DNA of 64,000 nt from Nodosilinea sp. LEGE 07088. Lineage in GTDB: Bacteria > Cyanobacteriota > Cyanobacteriia > Phormidesmidales > Phormidesmidaceae. The stretch spans positions 16,740 to 80,739 of the forward strand of contig NZ_JADEWX010000006.1 of NCBI RefSeq assembly GCF_015207395.1, in the 5' to 3' direction. Made by a program: the position numbers and the translations under genes. How positions within the stretch are numbered: the first letter of the stretch is position 1; each line of letters opens with the position of its first letter. Positions 41,738-50,002 of the stretch are shown here, in pieces. A model generated the notes under the pieces. It saw only the letters and a list, made by a program, of their open reading frames with translations, was not told the DNA's origin and made no database searches.

Positions 41738-43606
41738 TTATCCCACCGGCTGTGGATCTTTCACCTGATTGAGCTGTTCGCGCAGAGGGGCTCCTTCGAT
41801 CACCTCGGTTTCGAGCAGCTGCTGGGCCAGGGTTTCGAGCAAATCGCGGTTTTGTTTGAGGATGCCGAGGGCGCGGTGGTGGCCCTCTTCGACAATAGAT
41901 TTGACCTCTTCGTCGATCGCCTTGGCAGTCTCTTCGCTGATTGGGCGGCGGGCGTTGGGCATGCCGTTCTCAAGGAAGGCATTGCGCTGGGCGCGATCGT
42001 AGGCGAGGGGGCCCAGCACCTGGCTCATGCCGTAGGTGGTAACCATTTGCTCGGCCAGGTCGGTGGCCCGCTGCAGGTCGTTGGAAGCCCCGGTGGTAAT
42101 GCTGCCGAAGATAATTTCTTCGGCAGAGCGGCCGCCCAGCAGGGTGGCAATTTGCCCCTTCAGCTCGGCCTCATCCCGCAGAAAGCGATCTTCGGTGGGC
42201 AGTTGCAGGGTGTAGCCCAGGGCCGCCATACCCCGAGGCACGATAGAGATTTTTTCGACCTCGTCGGTGCCGGGCATCATCGCCCCCACCAGGGCGTGGC
42301 CAACTTCGTGGTAGGCGACGATTTTCTTCTCTTTGTCGTTGAGCACGCGGCTCTTTTTCTCTAGGCCAGCGACGACGCGCTCGATCGCTTCGCTAAAGTC
42401 TTCTTGCTCGACCACAGTGCTGTTGCGGCGGGCGGCCAGCAGGGCGGCTTCGTTGACCAGGTTGGCCAGGTCGGCCCCGGCAAAGCCCGGCGTGCGGGTG
42501 GCAATCAGTCGCAGATCCACGGTGTCGGCTAGCTTGACATCCTTGGCGTGGATTTTGAGAATGGCCTCGCGGCCCTTGAGATCGGGGCGATCGACCAGCA
42601 CCTGACGGTCAAATCGACCGGGGCGCAGCAGGGCTGGGTCGAGGATTTCGGGCCGGTTGGTAGCAGCTAGCACGATCACTGTGGTATCGCTGGCGTCGAA
42701 ACCATCCATCTCGGTGAGCAGCTGGTTGAGGGTTTGCTCTCGCTCGTCGTTGCCGCCGTACATGCCGTTGCTGGAGCGTGACTTGCCGATCGCATCCAGC
42801 TCATCAATGAAAATAATGCAGGGAGACTGCTTCTTGGCCTGATCAAATAGGTCACGCACGCGAGACGACCCGACACCAACGAACATTTCGACAAACTCGG
42901 AGCCTGAAATGCTAAAGAAAGGCACCCCTGCCTCCCCCGCGACGGCCTTGGCTATCAGGGTTTTCCCGGTTCCTGGCGGGCCAACTAGCAGCACTCCCTT
43001 GGGAATTTTGGCTCCCAGGTCGGTAAAGCGTTTGGGCGTTTTGAGGAAATCGACCACTTCCACCAGCTCAGTCTTAGCCTCTTCGACCCCAGCTACATCG
43101 TCGAAGGTGGTTTTGCCCGCGTCGCCTTCCACATAGACCTTGGCCTTGCTCTTGCCAATGGACAATGCCCCCTGGGGGCCACCGCCACCGCGAGCAATGA
43201 AGAAACGCCACACTGCAATAAAAATCAGCGGCGGAATCACCCAGCTCAGCAGGCTGCCAAACCACTGGCCCTTGGGCGGCGGTACAGCGGCGAACTCAAC
43301 CCCGTTATCTTCCAGCAGCTGCGGCAGTTGCAGGTCGAAGATCGGGGTGGTGCTGTAGACATCCCCCGGTTCACCCGTGGTGGGATCTTTAACCTGGTAG
43401 CGAATTTCGTTTTGGCCCACCGAGGCCCGCACCACCTCTTGTTCCTGAATGCGGTGGATGAACATGCTATAGGGCTCGCGGGCGGTCTGATCGCCAAGGA
43501 CGCCAGAAAACACGATGTTCAACAAGAGTAAGCCGGTGGCGGCCCAGAGAACAATGTTGGCAATCTGGCGGGATCTTGGCGGCTGAGGGTCTTTTTTTAC
43601 GGGCAT
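41738..43606 (-). CDS. ftsH: ATP-dependent zinc metalloprotease FtsH
   Basis: A 622-residue membrane AAA+ protease; in cyanobacteria it degrades damaged photosystem II proteins and other membrane or regulatory proteins. N-terminal TM (about 15-35), lumenal/periplasmic domain, second TM (about 115-133), AAA domain with Walker A GPPGTGKT, Walker [13 protein letters not shown], the pore motif around [13 protein letters not shown], second-region-of-homology RPGRFDRQ, and the zinc site HEVGHAL. Start 43606 (MPVKKD) is chosen. The frame runs on to 43678 only because the CAAAATC repeats just upstream lack stops; these repeats directly abut the ATG, so there is no Shine-Dalgarno sequence. Confidence 0.95.
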   Translation of the reverse strand: MPVKKDPQPPRSRQIANIVLWAATGLLLLNIVFSGVLGDQTAREPYSMFIHRIQEQEVVRASVGQNEIRYQVKDPTTGEPGDVYSTTPIFDLQLPQLLEDNGVEFAAVPPPKGQWFGSLLSWVIPPLIFIAVWRFFIARGGGGPQGALSIGKSKAKVYVEGDAGKTTFDDVAGVEEAKTELVEVVDFLKTPKRFTDLGAKIPKGVLLVGPPGTGKTLIAKAVAGEAGVPFFSISGSEFVEMFVGVGSSRVRDLFDQAKKQSPCIIFIDELDAIGKSRSSNGMYGGNDEREQTLNQLLTEMDGFDASDTTVIVLAATNRPEILDPALLRPGRFDRQVLVDRPDLKGREAILKIHAKDVKLADTVDLRLIATRTPGFAGADLANLVNEAALLAARRNSTVVEQEDFSEAIERVVAGLEKKSRVLNDKEKKIVAYHEVGHALVGAMMPGTDEVEKISIVPRGMAALGYTLQLPTEDRFLRDEAELKGQIATLLGGRSAEEIIFGSITTGASNDLQRATDLAEQMVTTYGMSQVLGPLAYDRAQRNAFLENGMPNARRPISEETAKAIDEEVKSIVEEGHHRALGILKQNRDLLETLAQQLLETEVIEGAPLREQLNQVKDPQPVG

Positions 43607-43647
43607 GGCGATTTTGGATTGGCGATTTTGGATTTTGGATTTTGACG
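43607..43647. repeat. Heptad ATTTTGG repeats abutting the ftsH start
   Basis: GATTTTGGATTGGCGATTTTGG and further ATTTTGG units, which on the coding strand read CAAAATCCAAAATC directly up to the ftsH ATG. The same units occur at 44150-44262 and 58197-58223. Confidence 0.8.
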
Positions 43648-43759
43648 GGGCGATCGCCCCACAGGACAAGGAGAGCAACCGTAGCGTGGGTTAGGCATTC
43701 CCCACCTTGGCCCCATTTAGTGGCCTTGGGAGCCGTAACCCACCGCTCGAGAATTTCGT

Positions 43760-44047
43760 CTAGTTAAAATCCACATCGACAGTGGTTTTAGCCGCATCGG
43801 GGGCATCGGAGCGCAGCCCAGAACGCTTGTTGGTTAGACCCGACAGCATGATCTGCGACATGGCCGCGATAAAGATAGAGGCCACCGCCGCATCATCAAT
43901 CCAGCCGAGGATGGGAATAAAGTCGGGGGAAATATCGATGGGGCTGAGCAGGTACAGCAGGGTAGCACCGGCCAACAGCCAGCGGTACTTGGGGTGCTCG
44001 AGAGTGCGCTTATACCAGTCGTAGAAGGATTGAACGGTGGAGTTCAT
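43760..44047 (-). CDS. DUF1232/YkvA-family membrane protein
   Basis: A 95-residue protein starting MNSTVQSFYDWYKRTLEHPK, with the family signature LLYLLSPIDISPDFIPILGWIDD and a second hydrophobic segment after it (VASIFIAAM). The open frame reaches 44443, but the upstream part is translated repeat and noncoding DNA; ATG 44047 fits homologues. The family's function is unknown; it is widespread in cyanobacteria. It sits between ftsH and the aldehyde dehydrogenase gene on the same strand, without clear operon spacing. Confidence 0.88.
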   Translation of the reverse strand: MNSTVQSFYDWYKRTLEHPKYRWLLAGATLLYLLSPIDISPDFIPILGWIDDAAVASIFIAAMSQIMLSGLTNKRSGLRSDAPDAAKTTVDVDFN

Positions 44048-44149
44048 GACGGGGCCGTTGAATACGATGGCTTTATGGTGCCACGGATCTTCTAGATTCC
44101 CCCGTGGCGGATAGCCGCCCGCCGGGTAGGGCGAGGGCCGAACCCGGTG

Positions 44150-44262
44150 CAATTTTAGATTTTGGATTGGCGATTTTGGATTTATTATCAAACCGTAAGC
44201 AGACTTGGCCCTTTGCAACCAATCTCTAAAATCTAAAATCCAAACTCTAAAATCGCCGCAGG
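44150..44262. repeat. Inverted array of A/T heptad repeats at the end of the aldehyde dehydrogenase gene
   Basis: ATTTTAGATTTTGGATTGG ... ATTTTGGATTT, a 50-bp unique centre, then AATCTCTAAAATCTAAAAT ... CTCTAAAATCG as the facing arm. The last codons and the stop of the aldehyde dehydrogenase gene (44247) lie inside the right arm. Confidence 0.75.
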
Positions 44263-45647
44263 TGCCAGGCGCGGGGTTGTAAGAACGTGTACATTCCCGC
44301 CAGCGAGAGGGTCGCGCCCAGACCCGAGTGGCCGCGACCGCTCCAGGGCAGGCGGGGGCTGACGCGATCGCAGCAGTTCCAGTACGCACTGCCGGTCTTG
44401 AGCTGGCCCAGGATGGCAACGGCGCGATCGCGATCCGTCCCATACACTGCCGCCGTCAGTCCGTAGGGCGTGTCCTGCATGAGCTTGGTCGCCTCCTCAT
44501 CGCTGGCCACCCGCTGAATGCCGATGACGGGACCGAAACTCTCCTCCTGCATGACGGTCATGGTGTGGTTGACCTCGGTGAGTACCGTGGGGGCAAAGTA
44601 CCAGCCGGGGCGATCGGGTCTTTCTCCACCGCAGAGGAGTGTGGCTCCCTTTGCCACAGCATCCGCCACCTGATTCGCGAGAACATCTAGCTGGGGTTTA
44701 CGGCTCACCGGACCGAGGTAGGTGGCTGCATCAGTCGGATCGCCCAGGGTAAATCCTCGCACCGTTTCCATAAAAGCTGCTAAGAATTCGTCATAGACAT
44801 CGGTGTGGACGTAGATGCGCTCGATCGCACAGCAGCTCTGACCGTTGTTGTAAAAGGCTCCGTCTGCCAAACCCGCCGCCGCTACCGCCACATCGGCATC
44901 GGGGCAGACGTAGGCCGGGTCTTTGCCGCCCAGTTCCAGCTGAGTGCGGATTAGCTTGGGAGCCGCCGCCACGGCGATCTTTTGCCCCGTAGCGTAGGAG
45001 CCAGTGAAAAAGATGCCGTCGATGGGCTGCTCTAATAGGGCCGCACCCGTAAGGCCAGAGCCGATCACTGGGATGAAGATATCTTTTGGAATACCGGATT
45101 CATGGAGGAGAGAGGCGATCGCCCCCCCGGTCAGCGTCGCAAACTCCGACGGCTTATACAGCACCGCATTGCCCATCAGCAGGGCGGGGATGAACACATT
45201 GCCCCCGACAAAGTACGGATAGTTCCACGCCGAGATATTCGCCACCACCCCCAGCGGATCGTAGCCAATCACCTCCTCCAGCATGCCCATGCCCGGCAGT
45301 GCGCTGGCTGGCTCGTAGTAGACGCGATCAGGAGCCAGCACCTGAGCCGCATTTTCCACAAAAAAATCAATCCGCGCTGGCACCGCCAGAATTTCGCTGC
45401 GAGCCTGGGTAATCGGCTTACCCGTTTCTGATGTGAGCAGTGCCGCAAGGGAATCAGCCCGTTCGATCAGCAGCTCCCGAAACCGCAGCACGGACTTGAT
45501 GCGATCTGCCGGAGACGATGCCGCCCACCCCGGCTGCACCTGCTTTGCCTGCTTAAATTTTTGGGCAACCGCAGCTCCGTCGTCCACGGGCACCTCCTGA
45601 ATTAGGGCTTCGGTAGCGGGGTTGATAACAGAGAGAACGTCAGCCAT
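44247..45647 (-). CDS. Aldehyde dehydrogenase (betaine/gamma-glutamyl-aldehyde dehydrogenase-like)
   Basis: A 466-residue NAD(P)-dependent aldehyde dehydrogenase: SAWNYPYFVGGNVFIPAL, catalytic Glu in TQLELGGKDPAY, catalytic Cys in NNGQSCCAIERI and EESFGPVIGI. It is the downstream member of a group with an iron alcohol dehydrogenase and a GlnT-like ligase (45998-48893). In that context it would oxidise the aldehyde made by the alcohol dehydrogenase to an acid, much as PuuC does with a gamma-glutamyl aldehyde. Gaps of 350 and 394 bp in the group are filled by repeats. Its last residues (RRF) and stop are read from a heptad-repeat array. Confidence 0.88.
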   Translation of the reverse strand: MADVLSVINPATEALIQEVPVDDGAAVAQKFKQAKQVQPGWAASSPADRIKSVLRFRELLIERADSLAALLTSETGKPITQARSEILAVPARIDFFVENAAQVLAPDRVYYEPASALPGMGMLEEVIGYDPLGVVANISAWNYPYFVGGNVFIPALLMGNAVLYKPSEFATLTGGAIASLLHESGIPKDIFIPVIGSGLTGAALLEQPIDGIFFTGSYATGQKIAVAAAPKLIRTQLELGGKDPAYVCPDADVAVAAAGLADGAFYNNGQSCCAIERIYVHTDVYDEFLAAFMETVRGFTLGDPTDAATYLGPVSRKPQLDVLANQVADAVAKGATLLCGGERPDRPGWYFAPTVLTEVNHTMTVMQEESFGPVIGIQRVASDEEATKLMQDTPYGLTAAVYGTDRDRAVAILGQLKTGSAYWNCCDRVSPRLPWSGRGHSGLGATLSLAGMYTFLQPRAWHLRRF

Positions 45648-45997
45648 GGTGATAGGAAGTTCTAAAAGTAGTGGGTGAGGCCAATTAATGGATCTGTTTT
45701 AGGTTGGGGTGAGTGGTGGGCAATGCCCACCCTACGGCGGCTCTAGATTCATCGCAGAGAGGGACAGGTCGATTGGCAAAACAGAGGTTTAAACCGATGA
45801 TCGATCCATCCTTTCCGTTGGGTCCAGGGCGGCGGCACGGCCCTGGTCGTAGGCCGAAGGACGTGCGGAGCGGGGGTCTGGGGACAATCGAAATGTCCCC
45901 AGCGGCAGGTCTGGCTTTGTTCAAAGACTTTCGCAGCGGCGGTTGGTTATGGCGTAAATCCAACCCACCCCTAGCCCCTCCCAAGAGGGGACAGACA
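45648..45997. other. Interspersed-repeat region between the aldehyde and alcohol dehydrogenase genes
   Basis: No gene. It holds the left copy of a paired structured element (45714-45925) and, next to the alcohol dehydrogenase stop, AACCCACCCCTAGCCCCTCC...GAGGGGACAG (45962-45990), which resembles the inner arms of the 198-bp element at 55910-56107. Confidence 0.75.
45714..45925 (+). repeat. Structured interspersed element, left copy
   Basis: GGTGGGCAATGCCCACCCTACG, a short spacer, then about 155 bp that match the reverse complement of 47341-47480 (shared blocks GGTTTAAACCGATGATCGAT, CCTTTCCGT, GGGGGTCTGGGG, CGGCAGG). Two hairpins: CCAGGGC (45824-45830)/GCCCTGG (45840-45846), and CTGGGGACA (45878-45886)/TGTCCCCAG (45894-45902). 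Confidence 0.8.
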
Positions 45998-47173
45998 TCA
46001 GAACGCATCCTGGTAGATGGCGTAAAAATCCTCCGCCGCCACCGGACGAGGGTTCAGCGGATGACACCCATCCTTAATCGCCACCGCCACCAGCGGCTCA
46101 AGCCCATCCGGCTTCACCCCCAAAGCCCCCAGCGACGCCGGAATCCCAATCGACTCCGACAGCGCCACAATCCAATCCACAAACTCCTGCCCACTCACCG
46201 CCCCCGGCTTCACCACCCGCGCCAGCCGCAAAAACCGCTCCGGCTCCGCCGAGAGATTAAACCGCATCGCCGCCGGTAGCATAATGCCATTCGCCAGGCC
46301 GTGGTGAGTGTCGTACACCGTCGAAAGCGCGTGGGCACAGGAATGGGTAACGCCCAGCCCCTTTTGAAATGCGATCGCCCCCATCATCGACGCATTCAGC
46401 ATGCCGCCCCGAGCCGCCAGGTGAGCCGCCTCCGTTGCCTCATCAAAACTTTCCCCCGCCCGCGATCGCTCAGCAAACTCCACGCACGACTTCAAATTCT
46501 GCGCGACTAGGTGAATGCCCTCCAGCGCAATGCCGTCGCAGAGTGGGTTGAAGCCCCTAGCCAGAAACGCCTCGACCAGATGAGTCAGCGCATCCATACC
46601 CGTGGCGGCGGTAATCTTAGCCGGTAGCCCCAGCAGCAACTCCGGGTCAGCCAGCACTACCCTTGGCAGCAGCTGCGGGTCAAACATGATTTTCTTAGCG
46701 TGGGTATTGTCATCCGAAATCACCGCGCTGCGGCCCACCTCACTGCCGGTGCCCGCCGTGGTGGGCAGAGCAATAATGGGCGGAATCGGCTGATCGATCG
46801 GGCGGGTGCTGTTGCCGTCTTCGTAGTCGAACAGGTGGCCAGGGTGGTTGGCCATCAGCGCGATCGCCTTGGCCACATCCATCGGCGCACCACCGCCGAC
46901 GGCCACAATGCCGTTGGCCCCAGAGGCTTTCCAGGCGTCTACCCCGGCCTTGACCTGGGAGACCACTGGGTTGCCCCAGACGCCGCTGAAGGTGGCGGCA
47001 TGGTAAGCGGCGAGGATGGCTTCTAGTTCTGGGAACCAGGGGAGTTGGGCGACATCTTTGTCGGTGACGATCAGCACGCGCTGGATGCCCAGGGCGGTAA
47101 GTTCGGCGGTGAGTTCGTGGCGCGCCCCGGGGCCAAAGCGAATGCGGGTAGGGAAGTTATAAGTGTGGAGCAT
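45998..47173 (-). CDS. Iron-containing alcohol dehydrogenase
   Basis: A 391-residue group III alcohol dehydrogenase. NAD-binding GGGAPMDVAKAIAL; TTAGTGSEVGRSAV; metal ligands in ATGMDALTHLVEAF and GVTHSCAHALSTVYDTHHG. It starts MLHTYNFPTRIRFGPGA. It lies between the aldehyde dehydrogenase and GlnT-like genes on the same strand, consistent with oxidation of a gamma-glutamylated amino-alcohol to its aldehyde. It is flanked on both sides by inverted copies of a structured repeat, so the gene could have been captured or be prone to inversion. Confidence 0.92.
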   Translation of the reverse strand: MLHTYNFPTRIRFGPGARHELTAELTALGIQRVLIVTDKDVAQLPWFPELEAILAAYHAATFSGVWGNPVVSQVKAGVDAWKASGANGIVAVGGGAPMDVAKAIALMANHPGHLFDYEDGNSTRPIDQPIPPIIALPTTAGTGSEVGRSAVISDDNTHAKKIMFDPQLLPRVVLADPELLLGLPAKITAATGMDALTHLVEAFLARGFNPLCDGIALEGIHLVAQNLKSCVEFAERSRAGESFDEATEAAHLAARGGMLNASMMGAIAFQKGLGVTHSCAHALSTVYDTHHGLANGIMLPAAMRFNLSAEPERFLRLARVVKPGAVSGQEFVDWIVALSESIGIPASLGALGVKPDGLEPLVAVAIKDGCHPLNPRPVAAEDFYAIYQDAF

Positions 47174-47567
47174 AGGGGTTGATGGAGAAAATTGATGATG
47201 AGTCGAATAAGTGACCCCGTAGCTTGGGTCAAGCGGTCAGAGTCCTAGGCGTTGCAAGTGATCTTGATGGCGCGACCCGAGGCAGAAAATTGTGCGATCG
47301 CCGATTGGGCCAAACAGAGCGGCGCAAAATGCTGTTCTAAAAGCCGAGCCTGCCGCCGGGGCCATTTCGCTGGCCCCAGACCCCCATCGAGAAGGACGTT
47401 CCGTCGTCCTTCACCTCACGGAAAGGAGCGATCGATCATCGGTTTAAACCCCTGTTCTGCCAATTAACCTGTCCTTCTTTGCGGCTGCCATAGCTGTCGT
47501 AGCTGTCGTAGGGTGGGCAATGCCCACCTTTCAATGTTGGGGAAACGACTTTTGCCTCGCCAACCCC
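47174..47567. other. Interspersed-repeat region between the alcohol dehydrogenase and GlnT-like genes
   Basis: No gene. Almost the whole right part is the second copy of the structured element (47341-47529); a HIP1 site near 47294 is the only other feature seen. Confidence 0.75.
47341..47529 (-). repeat. Structured interspersed element, right copy (inverted)
   Basis: Reverse complement of the element at 45714-45925. Hairpins: GAAGGAC (47391-47397)/GTCCTTC (47406-47412), and CCGGGGCCA (47356-47364)/TGGCCCCAG (47371-47379). It ends with the palindrome GGTGGGCATTGCCCACC in the element's own orientation (47511-47528). Confidence 0.8.
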
Positions 47568-48893
47568 CTAGATATTCACATACTGGTTCATTTCCCAATC
47601 GGTGATTTGGGCATTAAAGGCATCCCATTCCTTGGCTTTCATTTCGAGGAAGGTTTTGGCGCCGAGGTCGCCCATCATGTCCATCAGCAGGGGGTCTTGC
47701 TTGAGGGCTTCCACGGCCTCGTAGAGGTTCTTGGGCAGGGTTTGCAGATTGGGGAACTCGTCGCCGCGGGCAAACAGGTTTTCGTCGATGCGATCGCCTG
47801 GGTCGGCCTGGGTTTTGATGCCGTCGAGGCCAGCGGCGAGAATGCCAGCGGTGGCCAGGTAGAGGTTGACGGCACCGTCGATCATGCGGCACTCGAAGCG
47901 GCCCCTGTCGGGAATGCGAATCAGGTGGGAGCGGTTGTTGCCGCCGTAGGAGATGTAGCGGGGGCTCCAGGTGCTGCCGGAGGCGGTACTGCTGGCTCCC
48001 AGGCGGCGGTAGGAGTTGACCGTGGGGGCGCAGAGGGCGGCCAGGCCTTTGCCGTGGGCCAGGACACCGCCGAGAAAGTGGTAGCCAATGGGGGATAGGC
48101 CACCCGCATCGGCACCGACAGCAAAGATATTGCTGTCGCCCTGCCAGAGGCTATTGTGCACATGGCCACCGTTGCCGGTAATGTGGCTAAAGGGTTTGGG
48201 CATAAAGGTGGCAATAAAGCCGCGCTGCTCGGCCAGGGTTTTGATCATGTACTTAAAGAACACATGGCGATCGCAGGTTGTCTTGGCATCGCTATAGGTC
48301 CAGTTGAGCTCAAACTGGCCGTTGGCGTCTTCGTGGTCGCACTGGTAGGGCTCCCAACCGAGGTCTTCCATGTAGGTGACCACGGTGGAAATCAGGTCAA
48401 ACTGGCGCATCAGGTTGAGCTGGTCGTAGCAGGGGCGCTCGGCGGTGTCTTTGGAGTCGGCGATCGCATAGCCCGTTTCCGTTTTACGCAGCAAAAAGAA
48501 CTCTGCCTCAACCCCAGTCTTGAGGCTATAACCCAGCGCGGCAGCCTGGTCAATTGCTCGGTTCAACATCATTCGCGGGGCAGCGGGGAAGGGTTCGCCC
48601 TCGTAGTACACGTCGCTGGCGACCCAGCCCACTGTGGGCTCCCAGGGCAGCTGAATCAGCGAATCGGGGTCGGGTACTACGGCAATCTCTGCCGCCTCTG
48701 GGCCTAGCCCCAGATTCGACGCAAAGGAGCAGAAAAATGCGCCGTCTTTCTCCACTGGGGCGATCTGAGCAGCAGGCACTAGCTTGGCCCTTGTGCCCCC
48801 CAGCAAATCGGTGTAAGACACCAAGAAAAACTTGATACCGAGGGCCTTGGCTTTTTCGGCCAGGCTCTGAGTCTGCGCTAATGTACCGACCAT
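47568..48893 (-). CDS. glnT: GlnT-type glutamate-amine ligase (type III glutamine synthetase-like)
   Basis: A 441-residue member of the glutamine synthetase fold, closest in my view to rhizobial GlnT and gamma-glutamylmethylamide synthetase rather than to GlnA or GlnN. Active-site elements: TGVEAEFFLL, HEDANGQFELN, GNGGHVHNSLW with both histidines, TVNSYRRL, GNNRSHLIRIP and GRFECRMIDG. Such enzymes couple glutamate to an amine using ATP. It is the first gene of the set with the alcohol and aldehyde dehydrogenases, and divergent from a second ligase operon. The amine is unknown; ethanolamine, another amino-alcohol, methylamine or a polyamine are candidates. Confidence 0.85.
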   Translation of the reverse strand: MVGTLAQTQSLAEKAKALGIKFFLVSYTDLLGGTRAKLVPAAQIAPVEKDGAFFCSFASNLGLGPEAAEIAVVPDPDSLIQLPWEPTVGWVASDVYYEGEPFPAAPRMMLNRAIDQAAALGYSLKTGVEAEFFLLRKTETGYAIADSKDTAERPCYDQLNLMRQFDLISTVVTYMEDLGWEPYQCDHEDANGQFELNWTYSDAKTTCDRHVFFKYMIKTLAEQRGFIATFMPKPFSHITGNGGHVHNSLWQGDSNIFAVGADAGGLSPIGYHFLGGVLAHGKGLAALCAPTVNSYRRLGASSTASGSTWSPRYISYGGNNRSHLIRIPDRGRFECRMIDGAVNLYLATAGILAAGLDGIKTQADPGDRIDENLFARGDEFPNLQTLPKNLYEAVEALKQDPLLMDMMGDLGAKTFLEMKAKEWDAFNAQITDWEMNQYVNI

Positions 48894-49261
48894 GGGAACG
48901 ACTCCGAGAGTTTCAGCCTAGTAAACCAGGCTGATAGGGTCGCTTTTGTAGCTAGAGATACGGCTGGGTCGGGGCCGGCTAGGAAGGCTCAGCTAAACTC
49001 TCAACCCTGCTTGGATTCGGCAAATCACTCGCTTGACACAGCTCTGTAATCCATCGGGAGAGCCTGGCCCTGTAGGACAAAAGTCCTAGGACAAAGGTCA
49101 TTATTTCAGGGAATTATTTGCCATTCTCGAAAAACTCTGAGATAACTTGATATAACAAGTTCTGCCATAGCTCATTTAAGTGCCCTGCTCAGCGGCTATT
49201 TGACCGAGTTGGGCCGCGATCGCAACCTCGGATTGTTCCCTAACTACCTACCGCAAAGCTC
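48894..49261. promoter_or_regulatory. Divergent regulatory region between the two ligase operons
   Basis: Two tandem 14-bp dyads, AGGACAAAAGTCCT (49074-49087) and AGGACAAAGGTCAT (49088-49101), and a 6-bp dyad AACTTG/CAAGTT (49144-49161) lie centrally, where a regulator could control both directions. A TTGACA hexamer at 49034-49039 is a possible -35 box. No NtcA site (GTA-N8-TAC) was found by eye. Confidence 0.5.
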
Positions 49262-49993
49262 ATGGATATTTTGGTGGTGCAAAGCGTTGAGGCAGACCCG
49301 GTTGGCATTCTGGGGCGATATCTACAAGTCAAAGGGGCCAACCTGCACACCTGGCTGATCGCCAAACAACTGACCCCGCCCCAGGGCACTTACCACGGTC
49401 TGATTGTATTGGGCGGGCCCATGAATGCCTGCGACGATGACAACTTCCCTCACCTAGCACAAGTCGTCAGTCTGATTCAGCAATTTCATTGGGAAGGTAA
49501 GCCCATATTGGGCATTTGCCTGGGGGCGCAGCTCATTGCCCGCGCCTTTGGCAGCCGTGTCTACCAAAATGAAGTGCCAGAGCTAGGCTTTACGTCCCTA
49601 TTTCCGGTAGAAACACCCGGATCGGCCACCGAAGCTTGGTTGCGCGACTATCCGCCTGGCCTACCGATGATGCAATGGCACTTTGACACCTTTGATTTGC
49701 CCGCCGGGGCTCAGCGGTTGCTGACCAACGATCTATGCCGCAATCAGGCTTTTCGCATTGGCAGCAATGTCTACGGCTTACAGTTCCATCCCGAGGTCAC
49801 CCCCGAAATTGTGATGAACTGGATGGCGTTTAAAACCGACTGGATCGAGGCCAACTATCCCCACCTGTTTGAACAACTGCGAGAGCAGCTCGTGAGGCAC
49901 TGGGGTAATTCGGCCCAGTTCACTGAGAAGCTAGCCGACGCCTGGTATGACCAGGTCGTGGCCTCGGCGCGAACCGTATCACTCCACCCATAG
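49262..49993 (+). CDS. Class I glutamine amidotransferase-like hydrolase (possible gamma-glutamyl hydrolase)
   Basis: A 243-residue GATase1 protein: VLGGPMNACDDD, nucleophile Cys in ILGICLGAQLIA, and the His-Glu pair in YGLQFHPEVT. Single-domain members of this type act as free-standing amidotransferases or, by analogy with PuuD, as hydrolases of gamma-glutamyl amides. It is followed after only a few bases by a GlnT-like ligase, so both are co-transcribed. In a gamma-glutamylation pathway it would release glutamate from the oxidised product. Alternative: a GMP-synthase-like amidotransferase supplying ammonia to the ligase next door. Confidence 0.88.
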   Translation: MDILVVQSVEADPVGILGRYLQVKGANLHTWLIAKQLTPPQGTYHGLIVLGGPMNACDDDNFPHLAQVVSLIQQFHWEGKPILGICLGAQLIARAFGSRVYQNEVPELGFTSLFPVETPGSATEAWLRDYPPGLPMMQWHFDTFDLPAGAQRLLTNDLCRNQAFRIGSNVYGLQFHPEVTPEIVMNWMAFKTDWIEANYPHLFEQLREQLVRHWGNSAQFTEKLADAWYDQVVASARTVSLHP

Positions 49994-50002
49994 AGTTTGG
50001 CC

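Noticed and set aside
43607..43678. Longer FtsH N-terminus (24 extra residues)
   Set aside because: The extra codons are the CAAAATC heptad repeat; MPVKKD directly before the first membrane helix is the normal start.
44048..44443. N-terminal extension of the DUF1232 protein
   Set aside because: It reads through heptad repeats and the end of the aldehyde dehydrogenase gene; homology begins at MNSTVQ.
45685..46279. Overlapping open frames of 107 and 188 codons beside the alcohol dehydrogenase gene
   Set aside because: They are made of the structured interspersed element and the antisense of the dehydrogenase gene.
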